Assembly: GCA_963708245.1 (NCBI GenBank)
Contig: OY970201.1
Coordinates: forward strand, 4,092,001-4,156,000
DNA length: 64,000 nucleotides
Reading direction: 5' to 3'
DNA from: CAVYXK01 sp963708245
GTDB taxonomy: Bacteria; Pseudomonadota; Alphaproteobacteria; Acetobacterales; Acetobacteraceae
This document shows, piece after piece, positions 51,216 through 58,541 of this stretch. Every line of letters starts with the position of its first letter. Positions within the stretch are counted from its first letter, which is position 1. The notes under the pieces were generated by a model that was not told the origin of the DNA, made no database searches, and saw nothing but the letters and a program-made list of their open reading frames with translations. Both the position numbers and the translations under genes were made by a program.

Positions 51216-51234
51216 GTCTATGCGGATTTCGCAA
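51216..51234 (-). promoter_or_regulatory. Imperfect island motif upstream of the frameshifted AraC gene (site E)
   Basis: The plus strand reads GTCTATGCG-GATTTC-GCAA, against CGCTATGCA-N6-GCAA in the four exact sites: 10 of 13 fixed positions match and the spacer resembles sites A and B. It lies 40 bases before the ATG at 51175 in the same orientation. Confidence 0.3.
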
Positions 51235-51251
51235 AAAACAGGGACCACGGG

Positions 51252-51389
51252 CTTCGACGGATGCGGCTGGCGCGGCGCGCCCCGACCGTTGCCGATCCGG
51301 CGAGCGCCACAGTCACCAGGATCGCCGACGATTACGGATTCGGCGAGCTTGGCCGCTTCGCCGTCACGTGCTGTTGGATGGCGCTTTGA
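51252..51389 (+). pseudogene. C-terminal remnant of another AraC-family regulator
   Basis: The plus strand reads LRRMRLARRA, then ATVTRIADDYGFGELGRFAV, before losing homology and stopping at 51389. This is the last helix-turn-helix of the same AraC group (compare LRRMHLARRAL and ATVTEIATRYGFWELGRFSV at 48336). No start or sensor domain remains. Confidence 0.65.
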
Positions 51390-51399
51390 CCGAGCGGGG

Positions 51400-51531
51400 G
51401 ATCGGCTTCGCTTCGAAGTCCACCGGCAGACTTGGCCTAGACTGCTGGAATCCGCTTATGAGGCCTGCGTCTGTTTCGAGCTGCACCTCGGCGGTGACCG
51501 GATCGGGCTGTTAATGAACTTCAACGCCCGG
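51400..51531 (+). pseudogene. GxxExxY-family protein remnant, internally deleted
   Basis: One frame reads FEVHRQTWPRLLESAYEACV and then, with no intervening domain, GGDRIGLLMNFN. These are the N-terminal helix (EVHRxLGPGLLESxYE) and the C-terminal strand (GLLINFN) of GxxExxY proteins, which normally lie some 70 residues apart. The middle has been lost and there is no credible start. Confidence 0.6.
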
Positions 51532-51533
51532 GC

Positions 51534-51914
51534 CTACGCCGCAACCAACATCCGCCCCAGCGGGCGGCCACCGAACAGGTGCACGTGAAAGTGCGGAACC
51601 TCCTGTCCGCTATCGGCGCCCATATTGGCGAGCAGCCGATATCCAGGCGCCTCCAGTCCAAGCTGCTTTGCCACCTTCCCGATCGCGCGGACAAACCCGG
51701 CGATCTCCTCGGCGCTCGCCTGCGCGCTGAAATCGGCGAACGAGCAGTAGCGCCCCTTCGGCACCACAAGCACATGCACCGGCGCCAGCGGATTGATGTC
51801 GTGGAACGCCAGCGCCCACTCGTCCTCGTACACCGTCTTGCTGGGAATCTCGCCGCGCAGGATGCGAGCGAAGATATTGGCGTCGTCGTATGGCGGCAGC
51901 CCAGTTACCGGCAT
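51534..51914 (-). CDS. HIT family protein (Hint-type nucleotide hydrolase)
   Basis: 126 residues with the N-terminal NIFARILRGEIPSKTVYEDE and the catalytic HIT triad HFHVHLF near the C-terminus. HIT/HinT proteins hydrolyse adenosine phosphoramidates and related nucleotides. The ATG at 51914 has GGAGGGAG upstream and is preferred to 51941. It is the last gene of the his operon, 30 bases after hisE, a common association in alphaproteobacteria. Confidence 0.88.
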   Translation of the reverse strand: MPVTGLPPYDDANIFARILRGEIPSKTVYEDEWALAFHDINPLAPVHVLVVPKGRYCSFADFSAQASAEEIAGFVRAIGKVAKQLGLEAPGYRLLANMGADSGQEVPHFHVHLFGGRPLGRMLVAA

Positions 51915-51944
51915 GGCGGCTCCCTCCGTCTCGCCTGGCACAAA

Positions 51945-52433
51945 TTACGGAATTTTGGTCGTCGCCAACCCATTGGCGAACGGCAGGCTGCGCGCGCGGG
52001 ACGCCTTCTCGGTGATGCCGCTGATACCCTCCCGCCGCTTGATCTCACGCCAGACCTCCTCCGGGCTCACGCCGTTCGCCACCCAGAGCACGATCAGATG
52101 GTAAAGCACGTCGGCGCTCTCCGTCACCAGGGCATCATGGTTGCCGGCAGCGCCCTCGATCAGGCACTCGATTGCCTCTTCGCCGAATTTCTGCGCCACC
52201 TTCTCTAGTCCGCGCGACAGCAGCCGGGCCGAATGGCTGACGGCGGGATCGGCAGTCCGGCGATCCATCACCACGTCGTACAGCCGGTCGAGCACCACGG
52301 AACCAGGACCGAGCGCCAGGGGGGCAGGTGGGCGTGGCAGATCGACATCCTGAACCTCCGTTGGCCGATCCGGCTTCATCTCCCGTCCGCGGTCCGGGCG
52401 CTTCTCCTGTTTCTTTTTGGTCGACTTTGCCAT
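51945..52433 (-). CDS. hisE: Phosphoribosyl-ATP diphosphatase
   Basis: 162 residues. A charged, Pro-rich N-terminal extension of about 45 residues (MAKSTKKKQEKRPDRGREMK) precedes the HisE/MazG-like helical core, LEKVAQKFGEEAIECLIEGA and ESADVLYHLIVLW, with the acidic metal ligands. It performs step 2 of histidine synthesis, PR-ATP to PR-AMP. It lies 7 bases after hisF. The extension is longer than in most HisE proteins. Confidence 0.92.
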   Translation of the reverse strand: MAKSTKKKQEKRPDRGREMKPDRPTEVQDVDLPRPPAPLALGPGSVVLDRLYDVVMDRRTADPAVSHSARLLSRGLEKVAQKFGEEAIECLIEGAAGNHDALVTESADVLYHLIVLWVANGVSPEEVWREIKRREGISGITEKASRARSLPFANGLATTKIP

Positions 52434-52440
52434 TCGGCAC

Positions 52441-53211
52441 CTATGCGGCCCGGCGCAGCAAGCGGACAGGCAATCCGGCCGCCGCCAGCGCCGCTTTCAC
52501 GTCAGCGATCGTGAATGTGCCGAAATGGAACACGCTCGCGGCCAGCAGCCCGGTCGCGCCGGCACGCGCGCCTTCGACGAAATGCGCGAGCGTACCGACG
52601 CCGCCGGAGGCGATCACGGGCACACGCACCGCGCCACACACAGCACGCAGCAGCTCCAGGTCGAAGCCCGTGCCGGTCCCGTCGCGATCCATGCTGGTTA
52701 GCAGGATCTCGCCGGCACCAAGCTCGGCCACGCGCCGGCACCATGCCACCGCATCGATCCCGGTGCCGCGCCGGCCGCCATGGGTAAACACTTCCCAGCC
52801 TTGCGCATCGGACCGCTTGGCATCGACTGCCACCACCACGCACTGGCTGCCGAACTTCCGCGCTGCGTCACTGACCAGCTCCGGCCGCGCCACGGCAGCC
52901 GAGTTCATGCTGCATTTGTCCGCCCCAGCCAGCAGCAGGCGGCGCATGTCTTCGATGCTGCGCGCACCGCCGCCCACGGTCAGCGGCAGGAAGATGCGCG
53001 CCGCCGTCCGCGCGACCACGTCGAGGATCGTGTCCCGGTTTTCGTGACTCGCGGTGATGTCGAGGAAGCAAAGTTCGTCGGCTCCGGCGTCGTCGTACAC
53101 TGCGGCCTGCTCGACGGGGTCGCCGGCATCGCGCAGAGAGACAAAGTTCACACCCTTAACCACGCGGCCGTCTTTGACATCGAGGCAGGGAATGACACGG
53201 AGTTTCAGCAT
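52441..53211 (-). CDS. hisF: Imidazole glycerol phosphate synthase, cyclase subunit
   Basis: 256-residue (beta/alpha)8 barrel with catalytic Asp in VIPCLDVKDGRVVKG (D11) and in LLTSMDRDGTGTGFD, and VIASGGVGTLAHF for phosphate binding. With HisH it converts PRFAR and glutamine-derived ammonia to IGP and AICAR. Confidence 0.95.
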   Translation of the reverse strand: MLKLRVIPCLDVKDGRVVKGVNFVSLRDAGDPVEQAAVYDDAGADELCFLDITASHENRDTILDVVARTAARIFLPLTVGGGARSIEDMRRLLLAGADKCSMNSAAVARPELVSDAARKFGSQCVVVAVDAKRSDAQGWEVFTHGGRRGTGIDAVAWCRRVAELGAGEILLTSMDRDGTGTGFDLELLRAVCGAVRVPVIASGGVGTLAHFVEGARAGATGLLAASVFHFGTFTIADVKAALAAAGLPVRLLRRAA

Positions 53212-53342
53212 CGTGCGAATCCTAGAATGGGCGTCCGTGACCTATGCAAGCGAGAAACGCCGAAAATGAGATGCGGGCATCGGATGTAGTGCCGCAGAGG
53301 CATCTGAACAGCGGACGATGTGCGTAACTTGTCCAGATCGGC

Positions 53343-54083
53343 CTACAACTCGGTTAACAAGGCAGACAGTGCCGCCTCGGGATCGATTCTGCCGTCGTAG
53401 AGAGCCCGGCCAACGACCACCCCTTCAATACCGGCTCCCACCGCCTCCCGCCGGAGCGCCGTCAGGTCGGCAAGTCCCGCCACTCCCCCCGAGGCAATGA
53501 CCGGCGTCGTGACCCGACGGGCGAAGGCTACCGTCTGCTCAACATTGAGCCCGGCCAAAGTACCGTCGCGGCCGATATCCGTGTAGATGATGACCGCGAC
53601 GCCGGCATCCTCGAACCGCCGAGCGAGATCCAGCGCTGCGATCTCGGATGTTTCCGCCCAGCCTTCGATGGCGACTTTGCCTTCGCGCGCGTCGATACCG
53701 ACCGCGACGCGCCCGGGGAAGCTGCGGCACGCCTCGTTCACCAGCGCCGGCGTCCTGACCGCGGCACTGCCCAGCACCACCCGGCGCACCCCCGCGGTCA
53801 GCCAAGCCTCGATTCGCGTGATGTCGCGGATACCGCCACCGAGCTGCACAGGGATCGAGACGGCTGCGAGAATGGCGGCAACCGCCGCCCGGTTGACCGA
53901 CCGGCCGGCAAAGGCGCCGTCGAGGTCGACCACGTGCAGCCAGCGGAAGCCCGCTTCCTGCCAGCGCCGCGCTTGTACCGCCGGATCGGTATCGTAAACA
54001 GTCGCCCGGTCCATGTCGCCGCGGCGAAGCCTTACGCACTGCCCGCCCTTGAGGTCGATTGCTGGATAAAGCGTCAGCGGCAT
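53343..54083 (-). CDS. hisA: 1-(5-phosphoribosyl)-5-[(5-phosphoribosylamino)methylideneamino] imidazole-4-carboxamide isomerase
   Basis: 246-residue barrel with LYPAIDLKGGQCVRL (catalytic Asp8), LGGGIRDITRIEAWL and YTDIGRDGTLAGLN (second Asp). It performs the Amadori rearrangement before HisF/HisH. Its ATG overlaps the restored stop of the upstream GNAT gene (TGATG). A 131-base gap separates it from hisF. Confidence 0.95.
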   Translation of the reverse strand: MPLTLYPAIDLKGGQCVRLRRGDMDRATVYDTDPAVQARRWQEAGFRWLHVVDLDGAFAGRSVNRAAVAAILAAVSIPVQLGGGIRDITRIEAWLTAGVRRVVLGSAAVRTPALVNEACRSFPGRVAVGIDAREGKVAIEGWAETSEIAALDLARRFEDAGVAVIIYTDIGRDGTLAGLNVEQTVAFARRVTTPVIASGGVAGLADLTALRREAVGAGIEGVVVGRALYDGRIDPEAALSALLTEL

Positions 54084-54683
54084 CAGCCTGCAGTCTCGCG
54101 CCGCCGGCTCGGGTTCTTCAGCAGCTTATAGTAATAGAAGCCGCGGATCGTCTTACCGCCAACCTTGGCATAGGACGGATGCACCCCCCAGCGGACGAAG
54201 CCGAGCGAACTCATAGAGTCGGATCGCCACTGCCTGGGTCTCGCGCACGTCGAGGTTCAGCACATGATATCCGCTTGCGCGCGCCGCTTCCTCCACGCTG
54301 CGCGTGAGTAGCCGGGCCAGCCCGTGCCCGCGTGCATAGGGCGCGATGAAGGAGTGCATCAGCGTGGCGGCGAAGGCCTGCGCCTCGTTGTTACGGGGCG
54401 GACGGACAAGCTGGGCGGAGCCCACCACGCTGCCGTCCAGCCGTGCCAGAAAGAGCTGTCGCTCCGGCACCAGCAGCACGCCGCGGTAATAACTCTCCAG
54501 CGACCGCCGGCCCGGCGGGTGAACCCACCCGAAGCCGCCGCCCTCGATAATAGCCGCGTGTGTCGCCTCGCAGAGCGCATGGAGATCGTCATCGGTGAAC
54601 GTCTCCGCGCGTTCGACAGAAAGGGCGGGCGGCGGCGCGTCACCTGAGTCCGAGTCGCGCAGGCGATCGTCTGATGAAGACAT
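54083..54683 (-). pseudogene. GNAT acetyltransferase in the his operon, frameshifted near its end
   Basis: The first 155 residues are a GNAT domain (LHALCEATHAAIIEGGGFGW, FIAPYARGHGLARLLTRSVE as the acetyl-CoA loop, VLNLDVRETQAVAIRLYE). As written the frame then reads FARLRPLGG and stops at 54153. Dropping one base at about 54208-54209 gives YESLGFVRWGVHPSY, the usual GNAT ending, and extends the protein to a TGA at 54083-54085 that overlaps the hisA ATG. That overlap supports the restored frame. Substrate unknown. Confidence 0.7.
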
Positions 54684-55319
54684 CTAGGGTGCCCAGCGGA
54701 GGAAATTCATCAGGATGCGGATGCCCACATCCTGGCTCTTCTCGACATGGAACTGCGTGCCGGCACGGTTGCCCACGGCGATCATCGCGATCACCGGGCC
54801 GCCATAGTCGGTCGTCGCGAGGACCTGGGTTACCGCGGCGTCGCGCAGGCCATAGCTGTGCACGAAATAGGCGTGGTCGCCCGGCTCCAACCCGTCCAGC
54901 AGTGGGTGCGACCCCGGCGCGAAGTCGAGGGCGTTCCAGCCCATCTGCGGTAACCGGAGTCCCGGTGCCTCAATCTCGGCGATCTCGCCCTTCACCCAGC
55001 CAAAGCCCGGTGTGACCTCGTGCTCCAGCCCGCGCTCGGCCATGAGCTGCATGCCGACACAGATACCGAGGAACGGCACCCCGGCGTTGGTTGCAGCGCT
55101 GATCGCCCGAGACATTCCGGACACCGCTGCGAGTCCCCGGGCGCAGTCGGCAAACGCGCCCTGGCCGGGTAGCACGATCCGCTGGGCACGCCTGACCCGG
55201 TCCGGATCGGCGGTGACAGCGACTCGCGCGTCGATCCCGGCGCGCTCTGCCGCCAGCGCGAGCGCGCGTGACGCCGAGGCGAGATTGCCGCTGCCATAAT
55301 CCACTACGACAACGTTCAC
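54684..55319 (-). CDS. hisH: Imidazole glycerol phosphate synthase, glutamine amidotransferase subunit
   Basis: 211 residues: VVVVDYGSGNLAS at the N-terminus, the class I amidotransferase nucleophile Cys in FLGICVGMQLM, and the His/Glu of the triad in TQFHVEKSQDVG. It feeds ammonia to HisF. A GTG start overlaps the DUF2628 stop (GTGA); the longer frame to 55700 is an artefact running through that gene. Confidence 0.93.
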   Translation of the reverse strand: MNVVVVDYGSGNLASASRALALAAERAGIDARVAVTADPDRVRRAQRIVLPGQGAFADCARGLAAVSGMSRAISAATNAGVPFLGICVGMQLMAERGLEHEVTPGFGWVKGEIAEIEAPGLRLPQMGWNALDFAPGSHPLLDGLEPGDHAYFVHSYGLRDAAVTQVLATTDYGGPVIAMIAVGNRAGTQFHVEKSQDVGIRILMNFLRWAP

Positions 55320-55693
55320 CGCGCCTGCTCCGGGGGCAGGAAGCTCGCTGCCAGGTCCGGCCTGCCGGTCAGCAATCGCGCGAGCGCCGAGTCGGTATCG
55401 CGCGCCGCCAGTACGTGCGCCAGCGTGTAGCCGCGCCGTGCCAGCGACCAGCGCACGAGGTCGCGCCCTGTCAGTCCAAGCAGCAGGGCAAGTCCGATCT
55501 CCAGCAGGACGCGGGCGCCTGCCTCGGTCAGCACCCCGATGAGCACGCTGGCGGCGAGCGCCAACAGACCAGGGATCCAGGCCCGGTGCACCAGCAGCCA
55601 GACCCAGCCAAACAGAAACGCGCCCCAGGCGAACCCCTCCTTCACCAGCACCGGCGGGCGTTGCGCCCTGAGATGCGCTGTATAGATCCTCAC
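55316..55693 (-). CDS. DUF2628 domain membrane protein
   Basis: 125 residues: a soluble N-terminus (MRIYTAHLRAQRPPVLVKEG) followed by the DUF2628 signature FAWGAFLFGWVWLLVHRAW and two or three transmembrane helices. Function unknown. It is embedded between hisB and hisH with 4-base overlaps on both sides. Confidence 0.85.
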   Translation of the reverse strand: MRIYTAHLRAQRPPVLVKEGFAWGAFLFGWVWLLVHRAWIPGLLALAASVLIGVLTEAGARVLLEIGLALLLGLTGRDLVRWSLARRGYTLAHVLAARDTDSALARLLTGRPDLAASFLPPEQAR

Positions 55694-56280
55694 AGCGCAC
55701 CTTTGGTCGAGGGGATAGAGTCCGGCGCGCGCGGATCGGGCTCCACCGCCTGGCGGAGCGCGCGCGCCGCCGCTTTGAAGCAGGCCTCTGCCACGTGGTG
55801 GGCGTTGCGTCCGGCGCGGCGGGTCATGTGCAGCGTCAACAGCGCGTTCATTGCGAAGGCGCGGAAGAACTCCTCGAACAGCTCGGTGTCCATCTCGCCG
55901 ATGCGCGACCGCTCAAAGTCGACGTCCCAGGCGAGGAACGAGCGGCCGGACAGATCCACCACCGCCTCGGCCAGCGCCTCGTCCATCGGCACCAGCGCAT
56001 GACCGAAGCGGTTGATGCCACGTTTCTCGCCGAGAGCCTGCGCGAAGGCGCGGCCGAGAACGATGCCGACATCCTCGGTCGTGTGATGGCAGTCGATATG
56101 CAGGTCACCCGCCGCACGGACGGTCAGATCGAACAGGCTGTGCCGCGCGAAGGCGGTCAGCATGTGATCCAGGAATCCGATGCCCGTATCGATCTCCGAC
56201 TGCCCTGAGCCGCCCAGGGCCAGGGTCAGGCTGATCTCCGTCTCCTTGGTAGTGCGCGTGATGTTCGCGGTCCGGGGCAT
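55690..56280 (-). CDS. hisB: Imidazoleglycerol-phosphate dehydratase
   Basis: 196 residues with IGFLDHMLTAFARH, the metal-binding HHTTEDVGIVLG, and the second HHVAEACFKAAARAL half. It removes water from IGP in histidine synthesis. It is the monofunctional form without a phosphatase domain. The start at 56280 (MPRTANITRTTKET) fits the family. It heads the run hisB-DUF2628-hisH-GNAT-hisA-hisF-hisE-HIT. Confidence 0.95.
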   Translation of the reverse strand: MPRTANITRTTKETEISLTLALGGSGQSEIDTGIGFLDHMLTAFARHSLFDLTVRAAGDLHIDCHHTTEDVGIVLGRAFAQALGEKRGINRFGHALVPMDEALAEAVVDLSGRSFLAWDVDFERSRIGEMDTELFEEFFRAFAMNALLTLHMTRRAGRNAHHVAEACFKAAARALRQAVEPDPRAPDSIPSTKGAL

Positions 56281-56458
56281 GCGGCGGAGCACTACTCCAC
56301 GAAAGGGTCGGTCGCCAGTGGGCAATGGCGGGGTCTCCAATCCACTGCCAACCGAGGGCGGCTCCTGGCCAGGGCTGTTTTGGCCTTGCCGGTTGACGAG
56401 TTGCGGCCCGGCGTTCGCTCATTTACACCCGATGAGCAGTCCAAGGGGGAAGACGGTC

Positions 56459-56911
56459 ATGCGGTTTGCTCCGGTGGCGTTTGGTGCGGCGAGCCTATGC
56501 GCCGGTCTGGTCGTGACTGCGGCGCAGGCGGCGGTCACCGAGGCGGAGTTTCCCCCCAGGACGACCGCCGATCTGATCGCGCTATGCAACGACACGAAGG
56601 ACGACCGGATGATGACCGCTGCCGTGAACTATTGCCACGGCTTTGCCGAGGGTGCCGTGCAAGTGGCTCTGGGCTATGTGGCGGTCACCCCTCCGTCGCG
56701 CAAGCCGTTCTGCTTGCCATCGCCCGCACCGTCGCATGACGAGGCGATCGCCCACTTCACCACTTGGGCGAATGCTGACCCGAAACGCTTGGACGAACCG
56801 GCGGTGGTGGGATTGCTGTCATTCCTGACCGAGCAATACCCGTGCCCACATCCGTCCGTGGCGGCCCACAAGAAGGCCGGATCGGCCAGCAAGAAGGCAC
56901 CGCACGCATGA
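56459..56911 (+). CDS. Rap1a/Tai-like secreted protein
   Basis: 150 residues with a signal peptide (FGAASLCAGLVVTAAQA). The mature part has the Rap1a/Tai pattern: LIALCND, YCHGFAEGAV, KPFCLPS, and EQYPCPHPS with paired cysteines. The family includes immunity proteins against type VI peptidoglycan amidases, but no effector or T6SS gene is nearby, so an immunity role is unproven. AAGGGGGA precedes the ATG. It overlaps the next gene by ATGA. Confidence 0.75.
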   Translation: MRFAPVAFGAASLCAGLVVTAAQAAVTEAEFPPRTTADLIALCNDTKDDRMMTAAVNYCHGFAEGAVQVALGYVAVTPPSRKPFCLPSPAPSHDEAIAHFTTWANADPKRLDEPAVVGLLSFLTEQYPCPHPSVAAHKKAGSASKKAPHA

Positions 56912-57177
56912 GAAAGCCCATCATTGCTCTGGCAGTCGCTGCGCTGACGCTGGCCGGCTGCTCCAACCTGACGCCGGGCGAGCAACGCGCGGTGACCGGC
57001 ACGGCAATCGGCACGGCCGGCGGCGCGGCGATCGGTGCGATCGCCGGCAATGCCGCGCTTGGGGCGGGGATCGGCGCCGCCGCCGGCTTGGCCGGCGGGC
57101 TCCTGGTGAACGCCTGGAAGAACAACGAGCACGAGGCGTACCAGAAAGGCTATGCTGCCGGGCAGCAGTCGCAGTAG
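56908..57177 (+). CDS. Glycine-zipper lipoprotein
   Basis: 89 residues: lipoprotein signal with lipobox LAGC (about residues 15-18) and a glycine-zipper core (TAIGTAGGAAIGAIAGNAAL, then GAGIGAAAGLAGGLL) as in YMGG/OmpA-like zipper proteins. It probably sits at the outer membrane. Translationally coupled to the Rap1a-like gene. Confidence 0.8.
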   Translation: MRKPIIALAVAALTLAGCSNLTPGEQRAVTGTAIGTAGGAAIGAIAGNAALGAGIGAAAGLAGGLLVNAWKNNEHEAYQKGYAAGQQSQ

Positions 57178-57186
57178 GGCGGCGTT

Positions 57187-58356
57187 TCAGCCGAGTGGCA
57201 ATCCCACGTAGTTCTCCGCCAGCGCCGTCGCAGCCGCGGTCGAGCCGGCGAGGTATTCCAGCTCGGCAAGTTGCACACGCCGATCGAAGGCGCCGTGTTG
57301 AGCGAAGCGGTGCAGCATCGATGTCATCCACCAGGAGAAGCGCTGCACTTTCCAGACGCGCGAAAGGCAGGCAGCGGAATAGGCGGCGAGCAGGTCGGTG
57401 CTGCCGGCGGTGAAATATGCCTCCAGCGCAGAAGCCAACACCGTCACGTCCGCGACCGCCAGGTTGAGACCCTTGGCCCCCGTCGGTGGTACGATATGCG
57501 CGGCATCGCCGAGCAGGAACAGCCGCCCATACTGCATCGGCTCGACGACGAAGCTGCGCATCGGGGTGATGCCCTTTTGCAGGATGCGGCCTTGCCGCAG
57601 GGTGAATCCGTCGCGTTCCGTGCGGGCACAAAGCTCAGCCCAGATGCGGTCGTCCGACCATCCCGCGATGTCCTCGTCCGGCGCGCATTGAAGGTAGAGC
57701 CGGCTGATCGACGGCGAGCGCAGCGACAGCAGCGCGAAGCCGCGCTCGTGGTTCACGTACACGAGCTCCGGCGAAGACGGCGGCGCCTCGGCCAGGATGC
57801 CGAGCCAGCCAAACGGATACTCGCGCTCGAAAATGCGCACTGCATCGGCCGGGATGGACACGCGGCAAATGCCATGAAAGCCGTCGCAGCCTGCAATGAA
57901 CGCGCAATCCAACGCAGCGGCGCGGCCATCCTGCCGCCAGGTAATGCGGGGGTGGTCGGTCGTGATGTCGTGGATCGCGACGTCGTCGGCCGCGAACAGA
58001 ATTTCGCCGTCGGCAGCCAGCCTGGCTGCGATCAGGTCCTGCACCAGCAGGTGCTGACTGTACACCATCACATGACGGCTGGTCAGAGCGCGAAAGTCGA
58101 TGCGATGATCGCGCCGATTGAAACGGAGGTTCACTCCTTCATGGGGCAGGCCTTGTGCCTGCATTCTCTGGCCGAGACCCGATTGCACCAGCAGGTCCTC
58201 GGTCGTGTGCTCCAGCACTCCGGCGCGGATGCGATTCTCGACATAGTCGCGCGAATGCCGTTCCAGGACGATGGATTCGATCCCGCGCAGGTGCAATAGA
58301 TGCGACAGGAGCAGGCCGGCGGGCCCGGCTCCGACGATCCCAACCTGCGTCCGCAT
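57187..58356 (-). CDS. pobA: 4-hydroxybenzoate 3-monooxygenase
   Basis: 389 residues, the usual PobA length. It has the FAD motif GIVGAGPAGLLLSHLL, ENRIRAGVLEHTT, the DG motif (AGCDGFHG) and GDAAHIVPPTGAKGLNLAVAD, plus YSQHLLVQDL. It hydroxylates 4-hydroxybenzoate to protocatechuate with NADPH and O2. No pobR or pca genes are visible. The start at 58356 (MRTQVGIVGAG) is clear. Confidence 0.93.
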   Translation of the reverse strand: MRTQVGIVGAGPAGLLLSHLLHLRGIESIVLERHSRDYVENRIRAGVLEHTTEDLLVQSGLGQRMQAQGLPHEGVNLRFNRRDHRIDFRALTSRHVMVYSQHLLVQDLIAARLAADGEILFAADDVAIHDITTDHPRITWRQDGRAAALDCAFIAGCDGFHGICRVSIPADAVRIFEREYPFGWLGILAEAPPSSPELVYVNHERGFALLSLRSPSISRLYLQCAPDEDIAGWSDDRIWAELCARTERDGFTLRQGRILQKGITPMRSFVVEPMQYGRLFLLGDAAHIVPPTGAKGLNLAVADVTVLASALEAYFTAGSTDLLAAYSAACLSRVWKVQRFSWWMTSMLHRFAQHGAFDRRVQLAELEYLAGSTAAATALAENYVGLPLG

Positions 58357-58541
58357 CACTCCCCTCCTGCCGGCAATCGATATCCTTGAATAGAGATTCC
58401 GCCTTCCACCAGCGAAGTCCAAGGGATGCCTGTCCCCTCGGCGCCAGTGCGGCGGATGACTGGTAACCAAGGATCCATCTGATGGGCTCGCCGCCTAGCC
58501 TATTGCGCCACAATTCGCCCTAGCTTAAGCGCACTGGCAAT

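Noticed and set aside
54684..55700. 338-codon version of hisH
   Set aside because: The first 127 codons are an out-of-frame reading of the DUF2628 gene; the amidotransferase starts at GTG 55319.
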